A stretch of 64,000 bases of DNA from Saccharum officinarum (taxonomy: Eukaryota; Streptophyta; Magnoliopsida; Poales; Poaceae). The position numbers and the translations under genes are program-made. The stretch covers positions 19,261,553 through 19,325,552 of the forward strand of contig CM036199.1 in assembly GCA_020631735.1 (NCBI GenBank), given 5' to 3'. Shown piece after piece: positions 10,718 to 22,684 of the stretch (position 1 is the first letter of the stretch; every line of letters starts with the position of its first letter). The notes beneath the pieces are model-generated. The model was not told the DNA's origin, ran no database searches, and was given only the letters and a program-made list of their open reading frames with translations.

Positions 10718-13700
10718 CACTCCGGTGTTACGAAATGCATTTTTTTGCATAGCAATCATATTGCATCGCATTCATAACATCATGATCTTGTGTGACAATT
10801 CGTAATTTGATTTAAACAAAAGCTTGAAATTAACGTATGTGATAAATTGTATTAACATGATAATCACATTGCACCAAAACCTTGCAACTATAAATTCTAG
10901 ATCACTTGGAACCCTAGTTCAAATTTTGGAGCTCAAAAATTTGTCAAAACTTGCTTAAAAATAATTATGAAAAATATTTAAAATTTTCCCCTATTTTAGC
11001 TTTTATTTTGTCATTCAAAATCTATCAAGAATTTTGAGATGGCCCCTTAATCAAAGTTGTAGAGAATTTAATTTTGAGCAACTTTCATTTTTGGGCCAAA
11101 TCCATAAAATGCTTTCTTCTTGTTCAAAATTTGGTTTGAAGTTTGAAATGCATTTAAATTTGAATTTGGAAAATCAAAAATCCGGTTTTCCCTTAGCAGG
11201 CCGCCGCCTCCTGTTCGGCCCACGTCCGGATGCGGCCCGCGCCACTCCCGCGCGCTCGCCCGCGTCGCCTCCGCCTCGGCCCGGCCCAGCCGGCCCCCTC
11301 CTCTCTCTCTTCTTCCCGCCCGCGCCCGCGCGCGCTGGCGCCCCGGCAGGGCGTGCCCGCCGCGTGGCGTCCGCATGCCGGCGACGCCCCGCGTGGCCGT
11401 CCGTGGACCCTGCGCTCACGCTCCACTTCAAATCAACCGAGCGCCTGGTCTCCATCCCGCACAACCATCACTTGCTCCCTCTCTTCCTCCCTCCGGCGCC
11501 CTCCACCGCGGAGCACCGCTCGCCACCGCGCACCGCCCCCATCTCCGCCTCGTTCCGGCATCGGTAGACCGCCTTCTTTCGATTGCCTGTGCCCAAAGCT
11601 CCGCCCCGTCCCCCTCTTCTCCGAACGAGCCTCGACGTCTCCTCGTTTGGATCGGTAAGGCTCAATCGAGCTTTCCTCGCCGCGCCACCGCGTCGGTGCC
11701 GCCGGCCTTGAGCTCCGTTCATCGCCTCGCTCGCTCCCTCTCCGTCTTCCCAATCCTTCTTCTCAAGTTCGCGAGTTCCTGGCGATTGTTGTGCGCTCGC
11801 TCGGTGGTCGGGACTTGGCCGGCAATGGCCGGTTGGCCGCAACCGCCGCCGCGACATCGAGCGCGTGGACGCCGGCGACCGCGCTCGGTTCCTCTCGGGG
11901 AACTAGGCCGCGCCTCTGGGCCGCGCCCCGAGCGGGCCGGCTCGGCTGTTCCCCCGCGCGCGCGAAGCAGGCCGGGAACGGCCACGGGCCGGTTGTTTTT
12001 CCACGGGCCGGCCCAATCTCTTTAACAGAAAAATCATTTTCGATTTCTTTTATTATTCTTGATGAAAAACACTTGGAAAATGATTTCTTGGTCATTTTAG
12101 CTCCAAAATTTGTGAAATAAATTTTTATATACTCATTTGAATCAGATCTACAATATAAAAATGTTGCATGTCAATATTTCATTACTTTTCTGTAGTGTTT
12201 TATTTAAGCCTTGAAATTGGTGTTTTCTTGAAAAATTGATAAGAAAATGTAGAAAAATCAGAAAAATGTAGTTCCAAGTTTATTAATCCTGTTATGCCAT
12301 GTACTTGCTAGGGTAATTTTATTTCATGGTTGTTCTGTAGAAAAATGTATAGTTGCAGTTCAAATGCTTTCTATTACCAATAATTGTTATTTTTGTTATT
12401 TAAATAAATTTGAATAAAACATGCAAGTGATAATTTTTCCATAGTGTTTGTTTAGGTAATAGATAGTAGGAAAATTTCTAAATCTGTTGTTTGATACTTT
12501 TCATAATGTAAAGTATTTTAAATATCTATTTTAGGCCTTAATTTGTTATTTTTGTATAGGCAGTTCTAATTATCCAAATGTAGTAAAATTTTTGTGTCAA
12601 GCTATTCTTGATATTAGTAATCCACTGTAATTTTATGAGATTTTTCTGAGCTACTAAAATATGTGTTGCTGTTCAACCATAGGACTAATTAGGGTTTCTA
12701 TTTATTCTTAATGCAAAGTTAGTTGGAAAAATATACTTTGGTGTATCTTTGAAGCATCTTAATTGTTTAATACTCTCGCATGGTAGGAACTAGTGTTGGT
12801 AGTTTCCGAGTACATGTTCTTGGATGACGTAGACTACCTTGTAGAAGAGTCATAAGTTCCACATAATCCGATGACGTAATACATTCGTTACATCGCATGC
12901 ATTCCGCATCATCATCATCTCATGTCACCTCTGCAATGCACCGATGCATATTGCACTCATACTTCTGCATCATACAGGATCGCAGGAAGTGGTTCCGGCA
13001 GTTGTTCCCGAGGACGCAGAGGAGCAGCCCGAGGAGCCGGAGCCAGCAGAAGTAGAAGAGGAGTCCGGTGAAGAGCTTCCGGAGTGCCCCGACCATCGTC
13101 CCAGTACCTTCGAGCGAGGCAAGCCCCGGAGCATTTCTCCCCCGGTTTGCAAATAATTATTTATTAATTTTACTTAATCTGATGCATTAAGTTTAGGAGT
13201 TGTTTGCAAACGTTGCTGCATTATACCTTGTTCCACCTTGTTTTACCCGATCCTTGTCACCCTGGTGTCCACGGTCAATACTTGCTTAGCTTGCTTAGGC
13301 CGGTAGAAGTCGGGTGATTGCCTGTCATCCGCGAGCTATAGGGGATTACCTGGTTTTATGTGAAAGAATTGTCATGTGAGAATAACTAAGTGTGGGAATG
13401 AATGTGAGACCGGGCGGAAGCTTGCAGGGTTCTGGACTGTAGTGTCTTCCGTCTGTGTCGATTAAGGACCGACCGATGTCGGGCCTCGGGTCATGTTGAA
13501 CGCATGCCTCATATTTAGCTGGCCGGATAAAGTACCTTTCGACCGCGAAGCCGGGAGATTATTCGGGCCGAGTAGATTGCCCGCAACGCACTGTACCGGA
13601 GCAGTAGTGGCAGGAAACGGGGGCGCGATGATAAGGCCAAAGAGCAGTCGGGCGGCCCCCGGGTACATGTGGTTCCTGGCAAGCTCGCGACTTTACCTGA

Positions 13701-14594
13701 ATGGTTGACTCGGTGACCAATACCTCACTTTAGCGGGTGAGTGAGGTTTGTGTGAGGAATAAATTACCAGCTGGTCAATAATCGATTCGAATCGCCATCG
13801 TTCACTGGATAGTGAGCACTTGACTTGAGTTACTTCATCGTAGTAATATGGATACAACACTTGGATAGTTATGTGGAAAATGACATGGTAATTATTGTTA
13901 AATATCAATGGTGATCCTTGCTTGCTCAATTACATGGTTACTTTAGCTTAAGTGCAAACATAGTTGACAGGAGAATAAAGAATTAAAAGATGACATGCTT
14001 TTGTAAATGATTTGGTAAGCTAAAAATGCTTCTCTTGCAAATGAGTCAGCTACCCCACCAAAAAGCCTATCATGATCCTTGGAGTCTTTTTGTTTTGGTT
14101 CTGTCGGGTAAGTCTAGCTGAGTACCTTCTCGTACTCAGGGCTTTGTTCCCACTTGTTGCAGATGGACAGATGTACTATGGTTATTGTATCAACTGTCTC
14201 TACCCTGCAATGGGCGAAGCCTAGGACCATGGGCAATGGTCACTCACTACTCCTCGCCTGATGCTTTTGTGGGAGATGATCGCGAGCTGGCACTGTATTT
14301 TGGAAAAGATGTGTGTGTGTGTGTGTGTGCTTTGAACTAATGCTTCCGCTACTTTATTTGAAACTGGTTTGTAATAACTATGTTTAAACTCCGATGTATT
14401 TTGTGCCGCAAACTACTGTGTAACTTATGAAGGTAATCGCTGAACTTATTACGATCTTGGCTGTGATGTGAAATGGTTTGAAATCCGTCGAGATTTCACG
14501 GACTACCGGGTTATACGGGCTTAAGTTTGGTAAATTGTCCGTCCGTTGGATGATTTTCTTACTTAATCTCGTATAATTGGGCGGTTCTGTTACA
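10713..14594 (+). repeat. 3' LTR of the Tekay-type element
   Basis: Near-identical to 1524-5402. Differences seen include C/T at the site matching 3147, T/G at the site matching about 4951, short indels (AG loss in GAGAG near 3618, GAG-type loss near 3829, CT gain near 13431) and several homopolymer indels. It contains the same GC-rich block and a (TG)n tract at 14310-14329. It would provide the poly(A) site of the element. Confidence 0.95.
14310..14329. repeat. (TG)n microsatellite in the 3' LTR
   Basis: Counterpart of the run at 5119-5137, with a small length difference. Confidence 0.93.
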
Positions 14595-14599
14595 GCGGT
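14595..14599. repeat. Target site duplication, right copy (GCGGT)
   Basis: Matches 1519-1523 exactly and directly follows the TGTTACA terminus of the 3' LTR. Confidence 0.92.
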
Positions 14600-15865
14600 A
14601 GAGTTAGACGGCGACGGCAAAAACAGAGAAAGGAGAAGAGAAAAGCGACGACGGCTTTTGCGGGCTTTATAGCTAAGGCGAGGCAACAGGGAAGCGACAT
14701 GCCAGGGACGCCTGCCCATGCCAAGCAAGAGGTGGCGACCGTGGGCACGCCTGGAAGCTATTTGAAGGTCACCGGCCACGGCGGGAGGTGGCGCTCTGCA
14801 ATTGGTGACTAACTTCAAAATATTTACAAGAATGCCACTAACTAAAATTTGCAAATTACTCTAAAAAATTCTATAAAAGTTGAAAATATGTAAAAACAAA
14901 AGTTGCTCAATTTTCAAAGTTCTACAACTTTATCAATATAAACTTTTTCAAATTCAGCCTAGATTTTGAAATTTAAATTTGAATTTAAATGGGGACACTT
15001 TTTGGAATTTGGTAATTTCAAAATCACTTTAAATTTTATATTGAAACCTCAAAAACTCAAAATACCAAAGTTGTAAATCTAGCAAGGACCTAAAACTTTT
15101 CTATTCAAACCATTTTGAAATTTTGCTTCCATTTTGAAATTTGTATAGGGAGATGAAAAGGGGTCAAATGTGATATTTGAATCTTTTCAAAATTACTCCA
15201 ACTTTTACACTAAAACTTTGAAAACTTAAAGAACCAAAGTTGTACAACAACACCAGATCTACAACTTTGCTTTGTGGCTCACCCCCAAATTTTGCTTAGA
15301 TTTTGAATTACACAAAAGGGGTAAAACCGGGGTTTTGAATTTTAGGGTTTTCCGAATAATTTCAAATTGAAACTTGTTGATACATTAATTGGTGAGTATT
15401 TAGTGATCACACCATCATCCAAGGGCATCATTGAGTCAAGTATCACATGTTTGACCAAATGCCACTCTTGGTTGACCAGGTTGACATTGGAAAATCTTTT
15501 AATAATTCCTCAACTTTGAATTCAAATTCGAATCGGAAAACTTGCAACAAGTTTTGGATTCCAAATTCAAACTCAAACTTGAAGCTTCATTTTATAGGTT
15601 GGACTTGAGCTCATACCCTACACTTGACACTAGTGTACAACACAGTCGTACACCTCAACTTACATAGGGCACAAACTAAGTATTTGTGGTGACATTCAAA
15701 ATTGGGGTTTTCGATTCCAGTCACACATCACAGAAACACATTCAACCTAGGAAATGTAAACTTAGTTTAGTTGATGCCCATCATGGTTAACTTAATCATG
15801 AATGCTTTGCAGTGCATATGATGACATGGCAAACTTTTAGTTACTATAACACTAGGGGTGTTACA
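14600..15865 (-). mobile_element. 5' portion of the older Tekay-type LTR, minus strand
   Basis: On the minus strand this starts at 15865 with TGTAACACCCCTAGTGTTA, the same kind of terminus as the young element (TGTAACACTCCGGTGTTAC), and runs left until cut by the insertion at 14594. It resumes at 1523. The sequence just right of 15865 is recognisable Copia pol, so 15865/15866 is an insertion junction. The predicted target duplication is GTAGA (15866-15870), but its partner lies outside the window. Because the LTR starts at the outer border, it is either a 5' LTR whose body lies left of the window, or a solo LTR. A 156-codon minus-strand frame (14384-14854) crosses the young LTR junction and is not real. 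Confidence 0.75.
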
Positions 15866-17871
15866 GTAGATCCCAAAACAGTAAGTTGCCATTTTATTAG
15901 CTACCCTAAAAAGTCAAAAGGTTTTTGTTTCTACTGTCTAGACATATATACAAAGTTTGTAGAAATGAGCCATGCTATTTTCCTAGAGGATGAAATGATG
16001 AGGGGGAGTATGGTAGCTCAAGAAATTGATCTTGAGGAGAAGCGGGTATGTGTGCCCACTCCGATGATTCAGGAACCATTCTTTGAACTACCTGTTCTTG
16101 TTGCACCAATAGTGAGGGACACTATAGTGCCAACACCTGTTGTCAGTTCTCCTATGGTGACAGTAAATGATGATGAGGAACCTGTCCCTCAGGATCCTAT
16201 AGAAACTGATGCCACAGATGAAGGAAAGCAACAACATCCTCAAACAGAAGATGTGCCAAATGTGGAGGCCCCGAGAAGGTCTCAAAGAATTAGAACATCA
16301 ACTATTCCTAATGATTATGAGATGTATAACACTGAAGAATTTCAAATGGAGGGTGATCCCACTTTATTTGAAGAAGTCATGAGAAGCGATAATTCATCAA
16401 AGCGGCTTAAGGCCGTGGAAGATGAAATAAAGTCAATGAGTACCAACAAAGTTTGGGACTTAGAACATATTCCTAAAGGAGCCAAAACAGTAGGCTGTAA
16501 ATGGGTCTAAAAGACAAAACATGACTTTCAAAGGAATATTGAAAGGTTTAAAGCGCGACTTGTGGCAAAAGATTTCATGCAAAGAGAAGAGATTGATTAC
16601 AATGAGACGTTTTCTCCACTTTCATGTAAGGATTCCTTCATAATTATAATGGCATTAGTGACACATTACAATTTAGAGTTATATCAGATGGATGTAAAAA
16701 CAATATTTCTAAATGGGGATCTAGAGGAAAATGTGTACATGGCACAACCAAAAGGTTTTGTCGTGGAAGGAAAAGAACGAATGGGATGCCGCCTAAAGAA
16801 ATCAATTTATGGGTTAAAGCAAGCTTCAAGACAATGGTACTTAAAGTTCGACAGAACAATAAGAAATTTGGGGTTTAATTGAAATGTTGAGGACAATTGT
16901 GTTTATGTAAAGTTTAAGAATGGAAGGTATATCTTCCTGATCCTGTATATAGATGATGTCTTACTTGCTAGTAGTGATGTCGGTCTACTACTGGAACTAA
17001 AGAAGTTTTTATCCTCAAAATTTGACATAAAAGATCTTGGTGAAGCATCTTTTGTTTCAGGCATAGAAATTCACCGAGATTGAAGTAAATGGGTACTAAG
17101 ACTGTCACAAAATGCATATATAGAAAAAGTTTAAAAGAAATTCAGTATGCATAAATGCATAAATGTAGGAACCAATACGAGCTCGATCAATTGAAAGTGG
17201 TTCCATATGCTTCTGCTGTCGGAAGCCTACAGTATGCTCATGTGTGCACGCACCCTGACTTAGCTTTTGTTACCGGGTTGCTTGGTAGATTTCAAAGTAA
17301 TTCAGGGATTGAACACTAAAAATTGGTAAACAAAGTCTTACGATATTTGTAAGGTACGAAAGGCCTTATGTTGACATATAGAAAATCATATTCTCTCCAA
17401 ATAGTGGGGTATTCGGATTCTGATTATGCGGGAGATGATAGAAAGTCCACATCAGGATATGTGTTCACTCTCGCAGGAGAAGTTATGTCATGGAAAAGCT
17501 CAACACAAACCGTCACTACATCGTCCACAATGTATGCCGAGTTTGTAGCGTGTTATGAGGCAATGGGGCAGGTGTACTGGCTAAAGAAGTTCATACCCAG
17601 TTTGAATGTGGTCGACAACATACATAAACCACTAAAGTTATACTGTGATAATAATGCAGCAGTACAGTACGCTCACAACAATAGGTCAAGTGGTGCTACC
17701 AAACACATTGACATAAAGTATTATGTTGTGAAGAATAAAATTCAGGATCAAATTATAAATCTTGAGCATATAAGTACTGGAAAGATGCTCGCGGATCCGC
17801 TTACAAAAGGCTTACCACCCAACGTGTTCAGAGAACATGTAGCCGATATGGGTTTAAGGGAAAGTCTATGA
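15866..17871 (+). pseudogene. pol: Copia pol remnant: integrase C-terminus, reverse transcriptase, RNase H
   Basis: In order: the integrase C-terminal linker (VSCHFISYPKKSKGF), an acidic and proline-rich spacer ending in RRSQRIR, the reverse transcriptase with RLVAKDF, NETFSPL, YQMDVKTIFLNGDLEE, SIYGLKQA and the catalytic YIDD at 16946-16957, then RNase H with SDSDYAGDDRKSTSG and ADPLTKGLP. The RNase H end (17368-17871) is still open. Breaks include TAA in the KW(I/V)YKTK motif at about 16508, a stop at about 16880, further stops at about 17082 and 17132, and frame changes between about 17150 and 17368. The gene's start is missing because of the insertion at 15865. It cannot yield a working polyprotein. 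Compare the much more intact relative at 62607-64000. Confidence 0.88.
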
Positions 17872-18063
17872 CTCCTAGACTATAAAGGGCCCAAAAGTTA
17901 AAGTAAATGTTTCAGATCAGAGATGTGTATTGTAGTTGTCAAATCTATCGGTGAAATACTGTGACGATGAAACATGCTCTATGCATTTATCTGTGATGGA
18001 ACGAGTAAAGTGAAAAGTGTTAAAGTTAAAGGTTAAAGTGAAAGGTCAGGTCAAGGGGGAGAA

Positions 18064-18554
18064 TGTTGGACTGATCTCTCCACCGAGTGGCCCAATGACC
18101 ACTTGGGCCTTTGGTCACGCACCTTGATCGGGGGCGCCCAACCCTAAATGGTTGGTGCGCCCCTGTCACACTGCGCAAGATAAATAGGTGGGGGTGTTGG
18201 CGGCTTGAGGTACAAGGTTCCTCGCAGTCACTCTCCCCACCGACAACCCTAACTCCGATCTACAGAGGGTGCGCAGCCAGTGATGGGAAGCCACCACCGT
18301 CTTCACCGCCACCGCCGTGACACCACCACGACGCCCACACCGTCGTGTCTTCCTCCCCTCCAAAGAATGAGATGGCGGCCACCGGATCGAGCTCCAACGC
18401 CACCGCCCCTTCCACCGATGGTCTGCTTGATCTCACTTCCTCCTCTATCTCTACCTCTCTCTCAGATCTAGTAGATCATGTTCTAGGAACTTTGAATCAA
18501 GAAATGCAAATAGGTTTCCCTCTATACTACTCCTAGTGATGTTTTAATCTAACA
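18064..18554 (+). repeat. 3' LTR of the old Copia element (491 bp)
   Basis: Starts TGTTGGACTGATC right after the polypurine run AAGGGGGAGAA and ends AATCTAACA. It has a TATA-like AAGATAAATAGG near 18178, in the same place as TATAAATA in the related LTR at 59138-59628, and both LTRs measure 491 bp. Its expected target duplication (about GCAAG, 18555-18559) cannot be checked because the other end is outside the window. Confidence 0.88.
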
Positions 18555-18564
18555 GCAAGAATCC

Positions 18565-18924
18565 ATGGCGGCTAGGATGCTAGATTTGCACAGCTGCAAC
18601 GCCACGCTTCCCGCCGCTTTGTATGGCGTGGCAGACAGCAAGGAGCTAGTGCGTGTGCTTGCTCCGCCCAGGCAACAGGCCCTGACCATCCTATTCATGC
18701 GTACCCTGCTCCGGCATCAAGCAACAGAGCACGGCATGAGGCAATGCCGCGGCCTTCCCCTCGCGTGCGCCTTCTGGGGGGCGCCCTGGCGCGGGTGCTC
18801 GGCCCGACCCCGGCGGTGCACCAGCGGACGTGGCCTCCCTCGGGCGGTGCACCGCCGCTGGTGGCGCGAGTTCGGCCCCGACCCTGGCCTCAGCTTCTGC
18901 AGTGGTGGTGCAGTGCGGCAGTAG
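18565..18924 (+). other. Unrecognised GC-rich open frame (119 codons)
   Basis: An ATG-initiated frame that begins ten bases after the Copia LTR. The first half (MAARMLDLHSCNATLP...) has ordinary composition; the second half is arginine-, glycine- and tryptophan-rich, as in random GC-rich DNA. I recognise no domain. A second frame overlaps it (18744-19124). It may be a decayed gene fragment, or chance. The stretch 18925-19297 shows nothing else. Confidence 0.15.
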
Positions 18925-19297
18925 TTAGCCGGCGGACGGAGCAGGAGGGAGGAGATGGGCGCACGCGGGGCTGCGCACCGCCACAGGCCGCAAGGATGCG
19001 AGGTGGTGTCCGCGGGGAGTCGGGGCGATGGATCCTGATGGGGATTTTTTTGGTCGGCCGACTAGCAACCGCTCAAATCCACTCTGTCTCGGCGGTGGCA
19101 ACAAAAACAAGAAGCCATCCATAGTTGCTATCTCCTTCACAGGCCCACATGCGCCACCACTGCCGCGTATGCATCCTCGCTCAACGGCTAGTTCCGCACT
19201 CGTCTATCGGTTAACCCGTGGAAGCCGTCTAACCCGCGGTTTATAAACCGTAGAAACAGAAACTCTTACGGCTTCGTTAGTTTTACCACAAACCGCT

Positions 19298-19990
19298 TTA
19301 ACCAGACCATGTACACGCCGGATTTTGGCAAAGGCACATAAGGATTATTTCCATTAATAAAGGGTCACCTCTAATAAGATTAAGAGCCCAGTAGCCTTGT
19401 GAGAAGACACAGAAATAGATGAAGCAAAGTTTCTTCATAATGTTGTGCATATAATACACAATCAAAAGATGGGAGGTCCATATTCTGATATTCTCTTTCA
19501 ATAAGTCTCCTATGCTGAGCCTATATTTTAGAGGTAACCAAAATAAATATTTATTCTTATACATTGACATAATCATTTCCAAATCTAATTGAAGGCATGG
19601 TGTACCGTTGAATGCCAAATAAAATATTTATATGCCTTTGACGAAGAATTAGATGCAAACAATGAGAAATCTTTCAATTTGATCAAAAGCTTGTACTGAA
19701 AGAGGTAAGTAGAACAAGTTATGTAAAGTTGTACTGTTCTTTGCTCCTTGAAAAAAATCAATCTCTTATTCTTGGCAAAGGAATAGAGCTCATGGTATAC
19801 TTGCCTCCCCATAATTTTTCCCAAAACAGACATATGTATTTCCTTCCATAAACCACTATTGCAAAACCTTGATAAGAAATCTACCCACTAGAGGTTCAGA
19901 GCAAACCTTTGTTAACATGGATTAGAAACTTATCATCCCGATAGTTTTTCCCGAACCAGATGGACCCCAAGTATATTTCCTTACTAAGCC
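19298..19990 (-). pseudogene. LINE ORF2 C-terminal fragment (zf-RVT region), decayed
   Basis: Two minus-strand frames (19585-19833 and 19298-19618) and flanking broken frames read like the C-terminal part of plant L1-type LINE proteins. Landmarks are YSFAKNKRLIFFKEQ, then SSKAYKYF, then WLPLKYRLSIGDLLKEN, then KLCFIYFCVFSQGYWAL. These match the usual order RFxSFAKN, SSKAYK, DRLxTRDLLxRR and HLFFxCPFSxxCW of the zinc-binding RVT domain. The cysteines of the domain are mostly lost, and several stops and frameshifts separate the pieces. No poly(A) end or target duplication was found. Identification rests on remembered family patterns, so a profile search would be decisive. Confidence 0.6.
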
Positions 19991-20099
19991 CCCTTTTAGA
20001 TGTATAGGAAAAACACAGGAATGTTTCCTCCACGTTCATTGCCAAAGAAAAAGCATAGGGGAAAGCATCCACTCAAATCTCGTTGTTTCTTATTTCCTG

Positions 20100-20272
20100 C
20101 TCCCTTTGTCCTCTAATATAAAAATATATTTAACAATCTATCTAATAACATTACCTAGTTATGTATAAGAAATATTAATCTTTTTATATATATATATATT
20201 TAGTCAGACTTGATAATGTTTGACTTCTCGAAAAATGAGAATGATACTTTTTTTATTAGGATTGATGGAGTA
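20100..20272. mobile_element. Stowaway-like MITE, degraded (~173 bp)
   Basis: The left end GCTCCCTTTGTCCTCTAATATAA and the right end ATTGATGGAGTA resemble the Stowaway termini CTCCCTCCGTCC... and ...GGACGGAGGGAG. The interior is AT-rich with a (TA)n run near 20188. The TA target duplication fits the Tc1/Mariner type but is too short to prove. Confidence 0.55.
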
Positions 20273-22684
20273 CTTTACAGTCCTAAAGAGCTAGCTGTCG
20301 ATGTACTCGTAGTGGATTGTACTCCGTGCTGATGGAAAGAACATTGGACACGGACAATCGATGGTTTACATGGCGTTTGACTAGCGCCAACCTGATCAAT
20401 CGTCGCGCGCGTTTGAGCAATGCAGGCGCATCTGTTAGAGGTGCACTTGCGTGCGTACTACGTGGAGCAGGTCCAGCGGCGTTGAGCGAGTGGCCATTCT
20501 TGTATGCTAACATCGGTTTCAAGCGACATCAGCAGATATACAAGTATATATATAGAACGAACCATGTATATTGTCTCGCTCAACATAAAACGGTCGTAAC
20601 GGCGGCGACGTGCTCGATCGACGTTGAATTATGTGTATACTCGTATATATGTAGAACGGGCCGGTCGTTACACAAGTGTTTCTGAAAGGGGTTGTGAGTA
20701 TTATGAATCGCGCGAGCGTGACGTAATAAGCCGACCCCATTGACGCTGGGTCGGTCTGCTGAGCCAGGGAAGCACGCCGCAGTGACGCGGACCTGGAAAG
20801 CCCGGAGGGACGCTATCTTTCTCTCTTAAAAGCTTTGCTGCTCGCGCTCTAGTCTGGGTACCAGCGCGAAAGCTCGGTGGTCCACATCGATCTTTCACAG
20901 CAAGCTCTGCTGTACCGTGGTCCAGCGAAAGGGCGATCGGTATTGTCGAGCGGTTAGGGCAAATCAAGGGCGTTGCTCTGCCGTACTGAGAACCATGGGC
21001 ACTGCCGGGAACTCTTCGTCTTCGATGCAGGTTCTTGTGTACGTACGCGGGGAACAATTGGCCAAATAATTGCACCAAGTTTGTGTACATAATAGGAATC
21101 ATTGAAAGAGAAACAGGTCAGAAAATGTGGCCTCCTCGTACGGTCACTAGCTGCTGATGGCTGTCGATATCATCGTGTTGGGTCCGGCCGGTCCGTCACT
21201 GCGCGTGATATATGCTGTCCAGGTGGCGAACTCAGCATGCATTGCAGGCAGTACTCGATACTCGATGCATTCCTTGACCTACTACCTGAAAACCCTGTGC
21301 ATGCAGACAGTCAGCAACCCGCCCCGCCGCACGGCACATGTATACGTGTGCCCTGCCAGCCCGTGCTCATCGATCGCGATCAGGTCGTAGTAGGAGGGCG
21401 GCCCCACCCCCCGCAGGCCGCAGCAGAGAACACCGCTTTCATACACGCCGTTTGCATCGCACGGTGTTTGACTAGCCTATAGCGGAAAGCCGTGCCACGC
21501 ATGCAGCTGATTGCAACGTTCGGCGGCCTGACGGCAAGCGGCCAGTCTTGCACACTAATACATCGGTGTCACGCTGCATCTGCGAGATACGCGCGGGTGG
21601 TACTTTTTAGTCATGGAACTATGTTTTTCTCTCATAATATTTCAACATAACCATTAATATGAGTCAAATTTCAGCATAAGCGAACAGGATCCTGAACGCC
21701 GGCCGGCCGTGCACGGCGTACACCGATGCTCGCCTGTCCTGTCCTGATTCCTCGCCCGCGCAGCCATAGCGACGTGTTCGACGGCGCGAGAAATGTATGC
21801 GCGCTCCGTATGCATACATATGATTGCTACCAGGACTAAGACCACCTCTCGGGTGAGCACGGCGTGTCGCACGTTGACTCTGGGGATGGCAGCGCAGCGC
21901 GCGCCAGAGAAGGATTTGCTTTGCTTCGTTTCCAAGCGCTTACCGATGCTTCCACTCATGTCTCATCTTTATCGGTGATACTACTTTATAGCGCCGACGG
22001 ACGCAGAGAAATCAAACCAAAGCAGATTAGCAGAGCAACAGATCAGATCCAATCAAGGCGACATTCGTTGAGTGTGTGCGCGAGAAGGCGACCTGTGCAC
22101 ACACACATGTTTCGTAAACACGATTGATGCGTGTATAGACACATACTATTTTCAAATACTAACTGCAGCTGCTACCTAGTAGTAGTATCCAACGGCCGTC
22201 GACATCATAGATGCTCTCGTACTAGAATCCAACGGCCGTCGACATCATCGCGTTCGGTGCGATTTTGTTGCCTTCGCCGGCGGCGACCATCATAGATGCT
22301 CTCGGTGCGTCCATCCTCCAGGTGGCGACCTCGCAGGCGGTAGGTCAAGGGCCGCACCATCATCAAGTACGATGAGCACCAACCAACAAGAAGAAAGTAG
22401 GGAAAGGCTCCATTGCTGGCCGGTGGTGGTGCTATAGCTTCGATTGATCGATCGAGTGGGGCTGCACTGCGTACTGCAGGGAGGACGGCGACCGGGCCAG
22501 GCCCATGAGGCACTTGCTTTGCTTTGTGCTCAGGTAGGCCACAGCGGCACAGCAGACAACGTACACTTCCCCGACCTCGTTGGACGACGCCCGGAATGGC
22601 CCCGATCGAGACCGTACGCCGCGTCGCTTTTCTCGCGCCATATGCCGTGCTCGTGCGTGCGTCCCTGCCTGGCCGCTGATCTTA
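20273..22684. other. Intergenic stretch without a recognised gene
   Basis: About 2.4 kb of mixed composition. Open frames here are short, overlap on both strands and show no recognisable domain. It does hold short repeats: ATCCAACGGCCGTCGACATC and two following bases (AT) at 22187-22208 and 22227-22248; CATCATAGATGCTCTCG at 22203-22219 and 22288-22304; and a diverged similarity between about 21155-21240 and 22233-22335 (GC(T/C)GTCGA(T/C)ATCATCG and TCCAGGTGGCGA). These could be remains of a duplicated gene segment, but no coding interpretation holds. Confidence 0.4.

Larger units (their letters stand above)
1524..14594 (+). mobile_element. Complete Ty3/gypsy retrotransposon, Tekay/Del-type chromovirus (13,071 bp)
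   Basis: Every part of an LTR retrotransposon is present in order: 5' LTR (1524-5402), primer binding site (5405-5417), leader, gag, protease, reverse transcriptase, RNase H, integrase, C-terminal chromodomain, polypurine tract and 3' LTR (10713-14594), flanked by a GCGGT duplication. The LTRs are 3879 and 3882 bp and nearly identical; I count only a handful of substitutions plus about twenty small indels, mostly in homopolymers, so insertion is recent. Very long LTRs and a chromodomain fit the Tekay/Del lineage (inference from lineage knowledge). The coding region is broken by a gag/pol frame change near 7370 and an in-frame TAG at 8885-8887, so this copy could move only with help, unless one or both breaks are assembly errors. 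It sits inside a minus-strand LTR of the same lineage. Confidence 0.95.
15866..18554 (+). mobile_element. 3' half of an old Ty1/Copia element
   Basis: Contains the end of integrase, reverse transcriptase, RNase H and a 491-bp 3' LTR. The 5' half should lie left of the window beyond the Tekay-type insertions. It is related to the Copia element at 59138 onwards: both have 491-bp LTRs with shared blocks (for example CTTGATCGGGGGCGCCCAA) and similar pol sequence, with a rough eye estimate of 75-80% identity. Multiple stops and frameshifts show age. The same family lies in the same orientation at both ends of the window. Confidence 0.88.

Noticed and set aside
15812..15866. ATG start for the Copia frame at 15812
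   Set aside because: This ATG lies in the minus-strand LTR; the frame is an accidental fusion across the insertion junction at 15865/15866.
20317..20685. 122-codon open frame
   Set aside because: No domain, ordinary composition for chance frames, overlapping frames on the other strand and no promoter or splice evidence.
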